Below, piece by piece: positions 44,853 to 54,215 of a stretch of DNA of 62,971 bases. The DNA is taken from contig CALQLA020000029.1 in assembly GCA_943331295.2 (NCBI GenBank), positions 1 to 62,971 of the forward strand. Direction: 5' to 3'. Positions within the stretch are counted from its first letter, which is position 1. The number at the start of each line of letters is the position of its first letter. The notes below the pieces were generated by a model. It was given only the letters and a program-made list of their open reading frames with translations. It was not told the DNA's origin and did no database searches. This DNA comes from Bordetella parapertussis. Its GTDB lineage: Bacteria; Pseudomonadota; Gammaproteobacteria; Burkholderiales; Casimicrobiaceae. The translations under genes were made by a program, and so were the position numbers.

Positions 44853-45698
44853 CTACTCGCGACCCGCCCAGTGCACCACCCGGTGCTCGAGTGCGCGGAA
44901 GAAGAGGTCGAGCCCGTAGCCCAGCGCCGCCATGATCAGCACGCCGACCAGCACCACGTCGGTCTGCACGAAGTCGGCGGCGGTGAGCGCCATCCACGCG
45001 ATGCCGTCGCTGGTGGCAACCATCTCCGCGCCGACCAGCATCGTGACGCCGATGCCCACCGACACACGGATGCCGGTGAAGATGCCGGGCAGGCTCGCCG
45101 GCAGCAGCACGCGCCGGAAGATCGTCGCGCGGCTGGCGCCCAGCGACTGCGCCGCCTGGATCTTCCGCACGCTCACGGCGCGCACCGCCTGCATCGCGCT
45201 GATGGAGATGAGCGGAAAGAGCGCCGTGGCGATCACGATGGTCTTGGCGAGTTCGCCAATGCCGAACCAGATGATGAACAGCGGCAGCAGCGCGAGCTTG
45301 GGGATCGGCCGCGTGGTCTCGATCGGCGGGTCGAGCACCGCGCGCACGCCGCTGTGCATGCCCATCATCAGCCCCACCGGCACGCCGACCACCACGCAGA
45401 ACGCGAAGGCGAGGCCGAAGCGCATCAGGCTGATCAGGAAGTGGTGCGCCAGCGTGTGGCCCTGGTAGCCGGTGTTCGCGAGTTTCATGAACGTCTTCGC
45501 CACCGTCACCGGCGACGGCAGGAACGCGGGCGCCACCAGCGGCGGCCACAGCCCGCTGCCGGTGATCGCGAACCACGCGAGCAGCATCGCCGCGAACGAC
45601 GCGACGCCGAGCCAGCGGTCGCGCCGCGCGGTGCCGCGCGCCGGCGCGTCGCCCTGCCCGCCTTCGACCGCCGCCTCCGCTGCGATGTCGGTGGCCAT
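44853..45698 (-). CDS. TauC/SsuC-type ABC permease
   Basis: A 281-residue permease with six helices and EAA-type loop around AAQSLGASRATIFRRVLLP. The N-terminal FAITGSGLWPPLVAPAFLPSP and TTRPIPKLALLPLFIIWFG are standard for the nitrate/sulfonate/taurine/pyrimidine importer family. It starts three bases after the ATPase stop. A 212-base gap without a supported gene separates it from the racemase-like gene; a GC-rich stem (about 44728-44755) lies in that gap. Confidence 0.94.
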   Translation of the reverse strand: MATDIAAEAAVEGGQGDAPARGTARRDRWLGVASFAAMLLAWFAITGSGLWPPLVAPAFLPSPVTVAKTFMKLANTGYQGHTLAHHFLISLMRFGLAFAFCVVVGVPVGLMMGMHSGVRAVLDPPIETTRPIPKLALLPLFIIWFGIGELAKTIVIATALFPLISISAMQAVRAVSVRKIQAAQSLGASRATIFRRVLLPASLPGIFTGIRVSVGIGVTMLVGAEMVATSDGIAWMALTAADFVQTDVVLVGVLIMAALGYGLDLFFRALEHRVVHWAGRE

Positions 45699-45701
45699 CC
45701 G

Positions 45702-46535
45702 TCAGGCCGCCGTTTCCTGGCGCTGCGCCTCGAGCGACTCCTGGCGCAGCAGGCTCACGATCGCGCGCTTGGCTTCGGCGAATGCGGCGGTCGTGGTCAC
45801 CAGCGGGTCGTCGTCGCGCGAGAAGCTGCACTCGTAGGCCGCGCGGATGCGGCCCGGGCGCGCGCTCATCACGACCACGTGGGTGGCGAGGAACAGCGCC
45901 TCCTCGATGCTGTGCGTGATCCACAGGATCGTCTTGCCGGTGGTGCGCCAGATCGCGCGGATCTCCTCCTGCAGCAGCTCGCGCGTCAGCTGGTCGAGCG
46001 CGGCGAACGGCTCGTCCATCAGCAGCACCTCGGGCTCGTTGGCGAGCGCACGGGCGATGCCCACGCGCTGCTGCATCCCGCCGGAGAGCTGGTACGGAAA
46101 ATGGTGCGCGAACGCAGTGAGGCCGACCAGCTCGACGTAGCGCTGCGCGATGGCGCGCGACTCGGCCACGCCGCGCCCCTGCGCGCGGGGCCCGAACGCG
46201 ACGTTGTCCAGCACCGACATCCACGTGAACAGCGCGCCCTGCTGGAACACGACGCCGCGCTCGGGGCCGGGGCCGGTGATCGGGCGCCCGTCGAGCAGCG
46301 CCTGCCCGGCCGTCGGCGTCTCGAACCCCGCGACGATGTTGAGGAGCGTGCTCTTGCCGCAGCCGGAGGGGCCGACGATGGCGAGGAAATCGCCGGCGCC
46401 GACGGCGAGGTCGATCGGCAGGAGCGCCTGCACCGCGGACGGGCCGCTGCCGAAGCGCTTCGCCACGCCGGCGACGACGAGCTTCGACGCGGCCGGACGG
46501 GCGGCCCGGTCGAGCGCGACCGGATGGATCGCCAT
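45702..46535 (-). CDS. TauB/SsuB-type ABC ATPase
   Basis: A 277-residue ATPase with Walker A GPSGCGKSTLL, Q-loop FQQGALFTWM, signature LSGGMQQRVGIARAL, Walker B VLLMDEPFAALDQLTR and switch THSIEEA, which is the exact pattern of the nitrate/sulfonate/taurine group. The ATG at 46535 was chosen 23 bases after the binding-protein stop. It is translated with the permease. Confidence 0.95.
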   Translation of the reverse strand: MAIHPVALDRAARPAASKLVVAGVAKRFGSGPSAVQALLPIDLAVGAGDFLAIVGPSGCGKSTLLNIVAGFETPTAGQALLDGRPITGPGPERGVVFQQGALFTWMSVLDNVAFGPRAQGRGVAESRAIAQRYVELVGLTAFAHHFPYQLSGGMQQRVGIARALANEPEVLLMDEPFAALDQLTRELLQEEIRAIWRTTGKTILWITHSIEEALFLATHVVVMSARPGRIRAAYECSFSRDDDPLVTTTAAFAEAKRAIVSLLRQESLEAQRQETAA

Positions 46536-46558
46536 CGCTTTAGGGCGCCGCGGCGGCG

Positions 46559-47596
46559 TCAGACCATCTTCGCCAGGAACGTCGAGTCGACGTAGGGCGC
46601 GAAGCTCGGCGGGATCGTCGCGAGCTGGTCCGCCGCCTTCAGGAACTCCGCCTGCGCCTGCAGGGTGCGCAGCACGCCGGTGTCCTTCGCGCCCGGCAGG
46701 CCCATCCACTTGTCGCTCGCGAGTTCCTTCGGCGACAGGGCGTGGAACGTGTTGATGTAGTCCATCGTCTTCTCGGGCGTCATCGCGAGGTAGGGGGCCA
46801 GCACCTTCACCACCTCCTGCGGCTGCTTCTCGTACATCGTGCAGAGGCGGTCGTATTCCTTCAGATAGGCGAGCACGAGGTCGGGATGCTGCTTCTTGAA
46901 CTCGTCGCGCACCACGATGCCGTCGAACACCAGCGTGCCGCCGGCGGCGAGGTCGCCGGTCTTCAGCAGCAGCTTGCCGTTGTCGGCGAGCAGGTCGCCC
47001 AGCACCGGATGCCAGATGTACGCGCCGTCGATGTCCTTGCGCTGCCACGTCGCGAGGATCGAGTCGGCCTTGATGTTGACGAGGCTCACGTCCGCCGCGG
47101 TCAGGCCCGCGGTCTTCAGCGCCGCCAGCATCGCGAAGTGGACCGACGTGTTGAACGGCAGCCCGATCTTCTTCCCCTTGAGGTCCTTCAAGGTGTTGAT
47201 GCCGGAGTCGCGGCGCACGGCGAGGCACTCGCTGTCGGTGATGTACTTCTCGACGTAGACCATCGACATCTTGATGCCCTGGCCGAAGCCGACGACCATC
47301 GGCGACGACCCGACGTTGCACAGGTCCATGCTGTTGCCGGCGATCGCCGCCAGCACCTGCGGGCCGCCCCCGACCGTGACGAACTCGGTCTTCACGTTGC
47401 TGCCCAGCGCCTTGGCGAAGCCGCCGTTGGCCTTGCCGAAGGTCTGCGGATTGGCCGAGCCGAAGTGACCCAGCATCGCCGTCGCCGCCTGCGCGAAAGC
47501 CGACTTCGACTGCAGCATGCCGCCGCCGGCGAACGTCGCCACGCCGATGTTGCCCATCATCTTCAGTGCGTCGCGCCGCGAGAAATTCGTCGTCAT
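46559..47596 (-). CDS. NMT1/TauA-type solute-binding protein
   Basis: A 345-residue periplasmic binding protein of the TauA/SsuA/ThiY class. The N-terminus (NFSRRDALKMM.. GGGMLQSKSAFA) resembles a twin-arginine-type signal: RR is followed by D-A-L and a hydrophobic stretch, though it is not a full SRRxFLK. Family features are GNSMDLCNVGSSP, LKDLKGKKIGLPFNTSVHF, NIKADSILATWQRKDIDGAYIWHPVL. This class carries taurine, sulfonates, nitrate and pyrimidines. It is flanked by the PLP decarboxylase upstream (85 bases) and TauB-like gene downstream. Confidence 0.94.
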   Translation of the reverse strand: MTTNFSRRDALKMMGNIGVATFAGGGMLQSKSAFAQAATAMLGHFGSANPQTFGKANGGFAKALGSNVKTEFVTVGGGPQVLAAIAGNSMDLCNVGSSPMVVGFGQGIKMSMVYVEKYITDSECLAVRRDSGINTLKDLKGKKIGLPFNTSVHFAMLAALKTAGLTAADVSLVNIKADSILATWQRKDIDGAYIWHPVLGDLLADNGKLLLKTGDLAAGGTLVFDGIVVRDEFKKQHPDLVLAYLKEYDRLCTMYEKQPQEVVKVLAPYLAMTPEKTMDYINTFHALSPKELASDKWMGLPGAKDTGVLRTLQAQAEFLKAADQLATIPPSFAPYVDSTFLAKMV

Positions 47597-47681
47597 GGTG
47601 GTCTCCCCTTCGATAGGACTGCGTTTGAGCGTTGCCGGCCCGGATGGCGCGAATGCTTCGCCGCGTCCAGGCCGGCGGAGG

Positions 47682-48926
47682 TCAGTACGTCGCGTCGGCG
47701 GCCGCCGGCGCCGCGTTGCCGCGCTTCACCTCGGCGACCGAGGCGGCCAGGTCCGCGAGGTAATCATCGAGCGCCGGCGCATGCAGCATCGACAGCATCA
47801 GGTGCATCGACCGCGGCTCGCGCGCGTGGCCCGGCAGCCAGCCGCGCTTCGCCATCGCGGCGCCGACGTCCATCATGTCGCACTCGTCGGAGGTGAAGCA
47901 GAGGATCGAGAGGTCGGGCTCGCCGACGATGCGCAGGCCGATCGCCTCGATGCCGCGGCGGTAGGCGGCGGCGAGCTCCATGATCTTCCGCGCGGTGGCG
48001 ACGTAGCCGGCTTCGCCCATGCCCTGCAGCGTCGCCCACGCGCCGGCGACGCCGCCGCCCGGGCGCGTGCCCACCAGCGTGGCGGTGGCGAAGCGGCCGC
48101 CCGGCCAGTCGTCGACGTCGAAGGGCTGGAACGCGGCCTGCGCGGCCGAGCGGTAGAAGATCGTCGACGCGGGCTTGGGGCAGAAGCCGAACTTGTGCAG
48201 GTCCGCCGAGATCGAGGTCACGCCTTCGACCGAGAAGTCGAACGCGGGCACCGGGTAGCCGGCCTTCGCCACGAACGGCGCGAGATAGCCGCCGACGCAG
48301 GCGTCGACGTGCAGCCACAGTCCGCGCTCCTGCGCCAGCCGGCCGAGGTCGGCGATTCCGTCGATGGTGCCGTAGGGAAAGCACGGCGCGGAGCCGACCA
48401 GCATGATCGTGTCGGCATCGATCGCCTGCGCCATCCGCGCGACGTCGGCGCGGTAGTCCGCGGCGATGGGCACGCGGCGGGTCTCGATGTCCATCAGCCG
48501 CGCGGCCTTGGTGAACGCCGGATGCGCCGAGTACGGCAGCACGATGTTGCCGCGCAGGTCGCTGCGGCCGGTGGCGTCGCGCAGGAAATCGCGGCAGGTC
48601 TTGACCGCGGCGATGATGCTCTCCGACCCGCCGGTGGTGAAATAGCCCGTCGCGTCGTCCGGCGCGTGCAGCAGCGACAGGCCCATCGCGACGATCTCGT
48701 CCTCCATCCGCTTCAGGCCGTGGAACGCGCGCTTGCCGCCCAGCCCGTTCTCGCTGAAGAAGCGGACGAAGGCATCGCGGCCGAGCGCCGCGATCTCGTC
48801 GTCGGCCTTGAACACGTACAGCGGGACGCGGCCGTTGCGCCAGTCGACGGCGTCGGCGGCGTAGGCCTCGAGCCGGTCGAAGATCTCGGCGCGGGAAAGG
48901 CCGACGGCGGGAAGTGCGCTTCGCAT
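47682..48926 (-). CDS. PLP-dependent decarboxylase (group II, sphingosine-phosphate-lyase-like)
   Basis: A 414-residue fold-type I PLP enzyme. Signatures are TTGGSESI (phosphate binding), HVDACVGGY (Asp208 facing the PLP nitrogen) and SADLHKFGF with the Schiff-base Lys245. This SADxHKxG pattern is shared by sphingosine-1-phosphate lyase and by the MfnA-type aspartate/tyrosine decarboxylases. The substrate cannot be named; an amino acid produced by the adjacent hydantoinase pathway is a reasonable guess. I chose the ATG at 48926; a TTG seven codons upstream is possible. Confidence 0.9.
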   Translation of the reverse strand: MRSALPAVGLSRAEIFDRLEAYAADAVDWRNGRVPLYVFKADDEIAALGRDAFVRFFSENGLGGKRAFHGLKRMEDEIVAMGLSLLHAPDDATGYFTTGGSESIIAAVKTCRDFLRDATGRSDLRGNIVLPYSAHPAFTKAARLMDIETRRVPIAADYRADVARMAQAIDADTIMLVGSAPCFPYGTIDGIADLGRLAQERGLWLHVDACVGGYLAPFVAKAGYPVPAFDFSVEGVTSISADLHKFGFCPKPASTIFYRSAAQAAFQPFDVDDWPGGRFATATLVGTRPGGGVAGAWATLQGMGEAGYVATARKIMELAAAYRRGIEAIGLRIVGEPDLSILCFTSDECDMMDVGAAMAKRGWLPGHAREPRSMHLMLSMLHAPALDDYLADLAASVAEVKRGNAAPAAADATY

Positions 48927-49019
48927 CACGGATCCCCAGCTGGTCAATACGGGAAGGCCGGACGATCGCCGATCGCGGCGATCGCGTCAAGGTAAAGTCG
49001 AGGCCGCCGAGGACAACCG

Positions 49020-49964
49020 CTAGGCCAGCTCGGAGATCAGCGTCAGCACCGGCTTGCCGGCATCCCACGCGTCGAGGTTGGCCTTGCACAGGTCGCCCAT
49101 CGCCTGCCGCGTCTCGCGCGTCGCGCTGCCGACGTGCGGCAGCAGCACCACGTTGTCCATCGCGAGGAGCGGCGCGGGAATGTTCGGCTCGTCGGCGAAC
49201 ACGTCGAGCCCGGCGGCCTTGATCGTGCCGTCCTGCAGCGCCTTCACGAGCGCGGCCTCGTCGATGATGGAGCCGCGCGCGATGTTGACGATCGTGCCGT
49301 CCTTGCCCAGCGCGGCCAGCACCGACGCGTCCACCATGTTCTTCGTCTCCGGGCCGCCGGGGCACGCGACGACGAGGAAATCGGACGCCGTCGCGAGTGC
49401 CTTGAGGTCCGCGACGAACCGGTACGGCACTTCCTGCGGCCGGCGCCCCGTGTATGCGACGCTCATGCCCATCGCCGTCACGCGCTCCGCGATCGCCTTG
49501 CCGATGCGGCCCAAGCCCAGGATGCCGACGGTCTTGCCGCCCAGCTTGGTCGTCAGCTCCGGCCCCTGCTTCAGCCAGCCGCCCGCGTGGACGAAGCGGT
49601 TGAGGCGGACGAAGCCGCGGCCAGTCATCATCACCAGCGCGACGGCGACATCGGCGACGTCGTCGGTCAGCACGTCGGGCGTGTTGGTTACCTTGAGGCC
49701 GCGCGCCTTGCAATAGGCAACGGGCACGCCGTCGTAGCCGACGCCGAACACCGAGATGATCTCGAGCCTGGGCAGCGCGTCGAGCAGCGCGGTCGGCGTG
49801 ATCGTGCCGCCGCCCTGCACCAGAGCGCGGATCGAGCCGCCGACCGCCGCCAGCAGCGCCGGCTTGTCGGCGGCCGCGGCGTAGTCGTGGCAGCGGTAGG
49901 CGGCCTTCAGCGGGTCGTAGAGGAACGGCGGCAGCGGCGCGGTGATCAGGATGTCGGTAGGCAT
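49020..49964 (-). CDS. D-2-hydroxyacid dehydrogenase (glyoxylate/hydroxypyruvate reductase-like)
   Basis: A 314-residue NAD(P)-dependent D-isomer-specific dehydrogenase. The cofactor motif GLGRIG is at 150-155, after which TGRRP suggests NADPH preference. The catalytic triad is Arg230 (NIARGSIIDE), Glu259 (FADEPN) and His277 (LLPHVGS). It reduces glyoxylate, hydroxypyruvate or another 2-keto acid. It begins 42 bases after hemD and precedes the PLP decarboxylase by 93 bases, so it could belong to either operon. Confidence 0.93.
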   Translation of the reverse strand: MPTDILITAPLPPFLYDPLKAAYRCHDYAAAADKPALLAAVGGSIRALVQGGGTITPTALLDALPRLEIISVFGVGYDGVPVAYCKARGLKVTNTPDVLTDDVADVAVALVMMTGRGFVRLNRFVHAGGWLKQGPELTTKLGGKTVGILGLGRIGKAIAERVTAMGMSVAYTGRRPQEVPYRFVADLKALATASDFLVVACPGGPETKNMVDASVLAALGKDGTIVNIARGSIIDEAALVKALQDGTIKAAGLDVFADEPNIPAPLLAMDNVVLLPHVGSATRETRQAMGDLCKANLDAWDAGKPVLTLISELA

Positions 49965-50006
49965 GGTCTCGGAGACGAAAAAGAGGAAGGGGCGGCGGAA
50001 AGCGCG

Positions 50007-50813
50007 TCAGGCGGGCCGCGGATGCGTCGCGAACCATTCTAGCAAGCCGGCCAGGAGGCCGGCATCGCTGCCCGCCGTCTCGACCGCGGCGAGGCCCAGC
50101 GCGCGGGCGCGCGCAGCGATCTGCGGGTGGGGCGCGAACGTGGGCAGCGACGTCCAGCGGGCGCGCATCGCGTCGTCGGCGATCGCCCAGAGGTTGGCGA
50201 GGCCCTCGCTCGAGGTGACGGTGACCGCGTCGATCCGCCGCTCGCGGAAGGCGTCCGCGAGGCCCGCGTCGGCGGCCGGCGGCGGTGCCCGCCGATAGCA
50301 GGCGACGTAATCGACGCTGGCGCCGCGCTCCTTCAGCGTGTCGCCCAGCAGCTCGCGGCCGCCGTCGCCGCGGAAGATGACGATCCGGCGGCCCGCGACG
50401 GCGGTGAGCTCCGGCAGCGCGAGGAGGCCCTCGCTGTCGAACGAGGCGACAGGGATGCGCACGTCGGGAATGCCGGCGGCGGCAAGCGCCTCGCCGGTGC
50501 CCGGGCCCGGCGCGAACGCGACGAGCCCCGGCGGCCAGCGCCGCGGATCGGGCACGCCGTACTCGACCGCGTTGGCCGAGACGAAGACGGCGAAATCACA
50601 GGCCGGGAGCCTCGCGTGCGCCGCGGCGAGCGCCGCCGGGTCGGCCGGCGGCAGGATCACGATCGCGGGAAAGACGACGGGCACGGCGCCGATCGCGGCG
50701 AGCTTCTGCGCGAATCCGCCGGCCTGCCGCGCGGGCCGCGTGACCAGCACGCCGACGCCGTGTAGCGGGCGCGCGCCGGATTGCGGGTTGGCCGCGGAGA
50801 GCGAATGCACCAT
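50007..50813 (-). CDS. hemD: Uroporphyrinogen-III synthase
   Basis: A 268-residue enzyme that inverts ring D and closes hydroxymethylbilane to uroporphyrinogen III. HemD is poorly conserved, but GVLVTRPARQAGGFAQKLA, FVSANAVEYG, AFAPGPGTGEAL, the ERGASVDYVACYRR strand and DAVTVTSSEGLANL form the expected two-domain pattern. It starts 22 bases after the hemC stop. In related genomes hemX and hemY follow directly; here they are 30 kb away. Confidence 0.93.
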   Translation of the reverse strand: MVHSLSAANPQSGARPLHGVGVLVTRPARQAGGFAQKLAAIGAVPVVFPAIVILPPADPAALAAAHARLPACDFAVFVSANAVEYGVPDPRRWPPGLVAFAPGPGTGEALAAAGIPDVRIPVASFDSEGLLALPELTAVAGRRIVIFRGDGGRELLGDTLKERGASVDYVACYRRAPPPAADAGLADAFRERRIDAVTVTSSEGLANLWAIADDAMRARWTSLPTFAPHPQIAARARALGLAAVETAGSDAGLLAGLLEWFATHPRPA

Positions 50814-50835
50814 CCGCGAGCGGTCGCGCCGCGGA

Positions 50836-51774
50836 TCAGGCGGCGACGAGATCCGCGGCGCCGCGGGAGAGGAAATCCGCCGCCAGCGCCCGACCCAGCG
50901 CGTCGGCGGCGGCGGCATCCGCCACCGGCGCCGACTGCTCGCCGCGCATCACCGTCGCGCCGTCGCGGCTCGCGAGCAGGCCGCGCAGCCAGAAGCCGTT
51001 GCCGCGACGCACCGCGTGCGCGGCGAGCGGCGTGTGGCAGCTGCCCGACAGCGCGCGCGAGAACGCGCGCTCGGCCGTCGTGGCGAGCGTGGTGTCGACG
51101 TCGACGAGGGGGAGCAAGGCGGCGATCACGTCGGCGCGGTCGCTGCGGCACTCGAGGCCCAGCGCGCCCTGCCCGACGGCGGGCAGGCTCTCCTCGGGAT
51201 CGAGCAGCGCGGCGATGCGGTCGCCGAAGCCCAGCCGCTTCAGGCCCGCCGCGGCGAGGATGATCGCGTCGTACTGGCCCTCGTCGAGCTTGCGCAGCCG
51301 CGAGTTGACGTTGCCGCGCAGCGGGAGGATCTGCAGCAGCGGATCGCGCTCGCGCAGCTGCGCCTCGCGCCGCTGGCTGGAGGTGCCGATGCGGGCGCCG
51401 CCGGGCAGTTGCGAGAGGTCGAGGTAACGGTTGGACACGAACGCATCGCGCGGGTCCTCGCGCTCGGCGATCGCCGCGAGCACGAAGCCGTCCGGCATGT
51501 CCATCGGCACGTCCTTCAGCGAATGCACGGCGAGGTCGGCCCGACCGTCGGCCATCGCGACCTCGAGTTCCTTGATGAACAGCCCCTTGCCGCCGATGTC
51601 GGCGAGCGGCTGGTCGAGCACCTGGTCACCCTTCGTCGTCATGCCCAGCAGCTCGACGCTGCAGCCCGGATGGAGCGCGGCGAGGCGGGCGCGGATGTGC
51701 TCGGCCTGCCACATCGCGAGCGCGGATTCGCGCGTGGCGATGACGAGCCGGCGCGGTGAAGTGACGTTGGCCAT
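50836..51774 (-). CDS. hemC: Hydroxymethylbilane synthase (porphobilinogen deaminase)
   Basis: A 312-residue enzyme that polymerises four porphobilinogens. Key residues are in place: catalytic Asp88 (HSLKDVP), [18 protein letters not shown], and Cys246 (SGSCHTPL), the attachment point of the dipyrromethane cofactor (usually SGSCQVP). The start could be the ATG at 51774 (MANVTS) or the one two codons upstream at 51780; neither has a strong ribosome site. Divergent from the DenD-like gene. Confidence 0.96.
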   Translation of the reverse strand: MANVTSPRRLVIATRESALAMWQAEHIRARLAALHPGCSVELLGMTTKGDQVLDQPLADIGGKGLFIKELEVAMADGRADLAVHSLKDVPMDMPDGFVLAAIAEREDPRDAFVSNRYLDLSQLPGGARIGTSSQRREAQLRERDPLLQILPLRGNVNSRLRKLDEGQYDAIILAAAGLKRLGFGDRIAALLDPEESLPAVGQGALGLECRSDRADVIAALLPLVDVDTTLATTAERAFSRALSGSCHTPLAAHAVRRGNGFWLRGLLASRDGATVMRGEQSAPVADAAAADALGRALAADFLSRGAADLVAA

Positions 51775-51929
51775 GGGCATCGGGCGTCGTGCGGCGGATG
51801 GGAAAGGACGGTCGTTGGCCCCGGCGCGCGACACGCGGGGGGCGCGCGGATTCTAGCACGCAGGCATCGCCCCGCCGGGCCGCGGCGGCGTTCGCCGGCG
51901 CGCCACGGACGCGGGCCGCGGCGACCGGC

Positions 51930-51935
51930 TATCAT
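51930..51935 (+). promoter_or_regulatory. Candidate -10 box of the denD-like gene
   Basis: TATCAT (five of six matches) lies 33 bases before the ATG at 51969. No -35 match is evident. The region is divergent with hemC. Confidence 0.35.
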
Positions 51936-51968
51936 GCGGGCAAACAACAGCCTTAAGGAGGAACAGAC

Positions 51969-52949
51969 ATGCGCATCGTCATCACCGGCGGCGCCGGCTT
52001 TCTCGGCAGCCGCCTCGCCCGCGCCATTCTCGCGCGGGGCCGCCTCACCGACGCGCGCGGGCAGGAGCGCGCCGTCCGCGAGATCGTGTTGCTCGACATC
52101 GCCGCCGCCGCCGGCGCCGCCGATCCCCGGGTGACGACGATCGCCGGCGACCTTGCCGACCCGGCCGTGATCGAGCGCGCGATCACGCCCGACACCGACT
52201 CGGTGTTTCATCTCGCCGCGGTCGTCAGCGGCCAGGCCGAGGCCGAGTTCGACGTCGGGATGCGCGTCAATCTCGACGCGACGCGCGCGCTGCTGGAGCG
52301 CTGCCGGCGCCTCGCCGCGCCGCCGAAGTTCGTGTTCACCAGCTCGCTCGCCGTGTTCGGCGGCCCGCTGCCCGATCCCGTTCCCGACAACGCGCCGGTC
52401 ACGCCGCAGGCGTCGTACGGCGCGCAGAAGGCGATCGGCGAGTTCCTCGTCTACGACATGACGCGCAAGGGCTACGTCGACGGCCGCTCGCTGCGCCTGC
52501 CGACCGTCACCGTGCGCCCCGGCAAGCCGAACAAGGCGGCCTCGTCGTTCGCGAGCGGGATCATCCGCGAGCCGCTGTCCGGGGTGGACGCGCCCTGCCC
52601 CGTCGCGCCCGCGACGAAAATGTGGGTGCAGTCGCCGCGCGCGGTCGTCGCGAACCTGCTGGTCGGCCACGAGGCGCCTGCGGCCTCGTTCAGCCACACG
52701 CGGTCGATCAACGTGCCGGGCATCTCGATCGCAATCGGCGACATGGTCGCCGCACTGCGCCGCGTCGCCGGCGACGCCGTGGCCGATCGCGTCAAGTGGC
52801 AGTTCGACCCGGCGATCGACCGGATCGTGTCGACGTGGCCGTCGAATTTCGCGCCGGCGCTGGGGCCTGCGCTCGGGATGAAGGCCGACACGGATTTCGA
52901 CGGCATCATCCGCGCCTACATCGCCGACGACATGCCGAAGGCGGGTTGA
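51969..52949 (+). CDS. denD: D-erythronate dehydrogenase-like NAD-dependent epimerase family
   Basis: A 326-residue extended SDR. The cofactor motif is TGGAGFLGSRLA, the catalytic set Ser in TSSLAVFGG, Tyr and Lys in YGAQKAIGE. The segment NLLVGHEAPAASF..RSINVPGISIAIGDMVAAL is characteristic of DenD, which oxidises D-erythronate to the 2-keto acid. The usual partners (DtnK-type kinase, PdxA2-like dehydrogenase, OtnI) are absent here, so the exact substrate is uncertain. AAGGAGG lies eight bases before the ATG. Confidence 0.88.
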   Translation: MRIVITGGAGFLGSRLARAILARGRLTDARGQERAVREIVLLDIAAAAGAADPRVTTIAGDLADPAVIERAITPDTDSVFHLAAVVSGQAEAEFDVGMRVNLDATRALLERCRRLAAPPKFVFTSSLAVFGGPLPDPVPDNAPVTPQASYGAQKAIGEFLVYDMTRKGYVDGRSLRLPTVTVRPGKPNKAASSFASGIIREPLSGVDAPCPVAPATKMWVQSPRAVVANLLVGHEAPAASFSHTRSINVPGISIAIGDMVAALRRVAGDAVADRVKWQFDPAIDRIVSTWPSNFAPALGPALGMKADTDFDGIIRAYIADDMPKAG

Positions 52950-53015
52950 CGCCCCCCGCCTTGCGTACCGGGGAAACCCTGCCGATTGCCGCAACCACCC
53001 GTCCCCCGTCCCGGC

Positions 53016-54008
<993 letters not shown>

Positions 54009-54215
54009 CGACTTGGCTTTCCAGAGGCTGCCGTGCGGTCCGGCGAACGACCCGAACGACGCATCATTCTATCGTCAACGTCCTGCGCCCTCCGCCGATG
54101 CGACCGACAGGCACCGCTTGACGCAAGTCCCCGCGCCCTCGCAAACTCGGGCTCGCACGGCCGAACAGCGACCCTTGATCGGACCATGCCCGCCACGTAA
54201 ACGTCGAGAGCCGAT

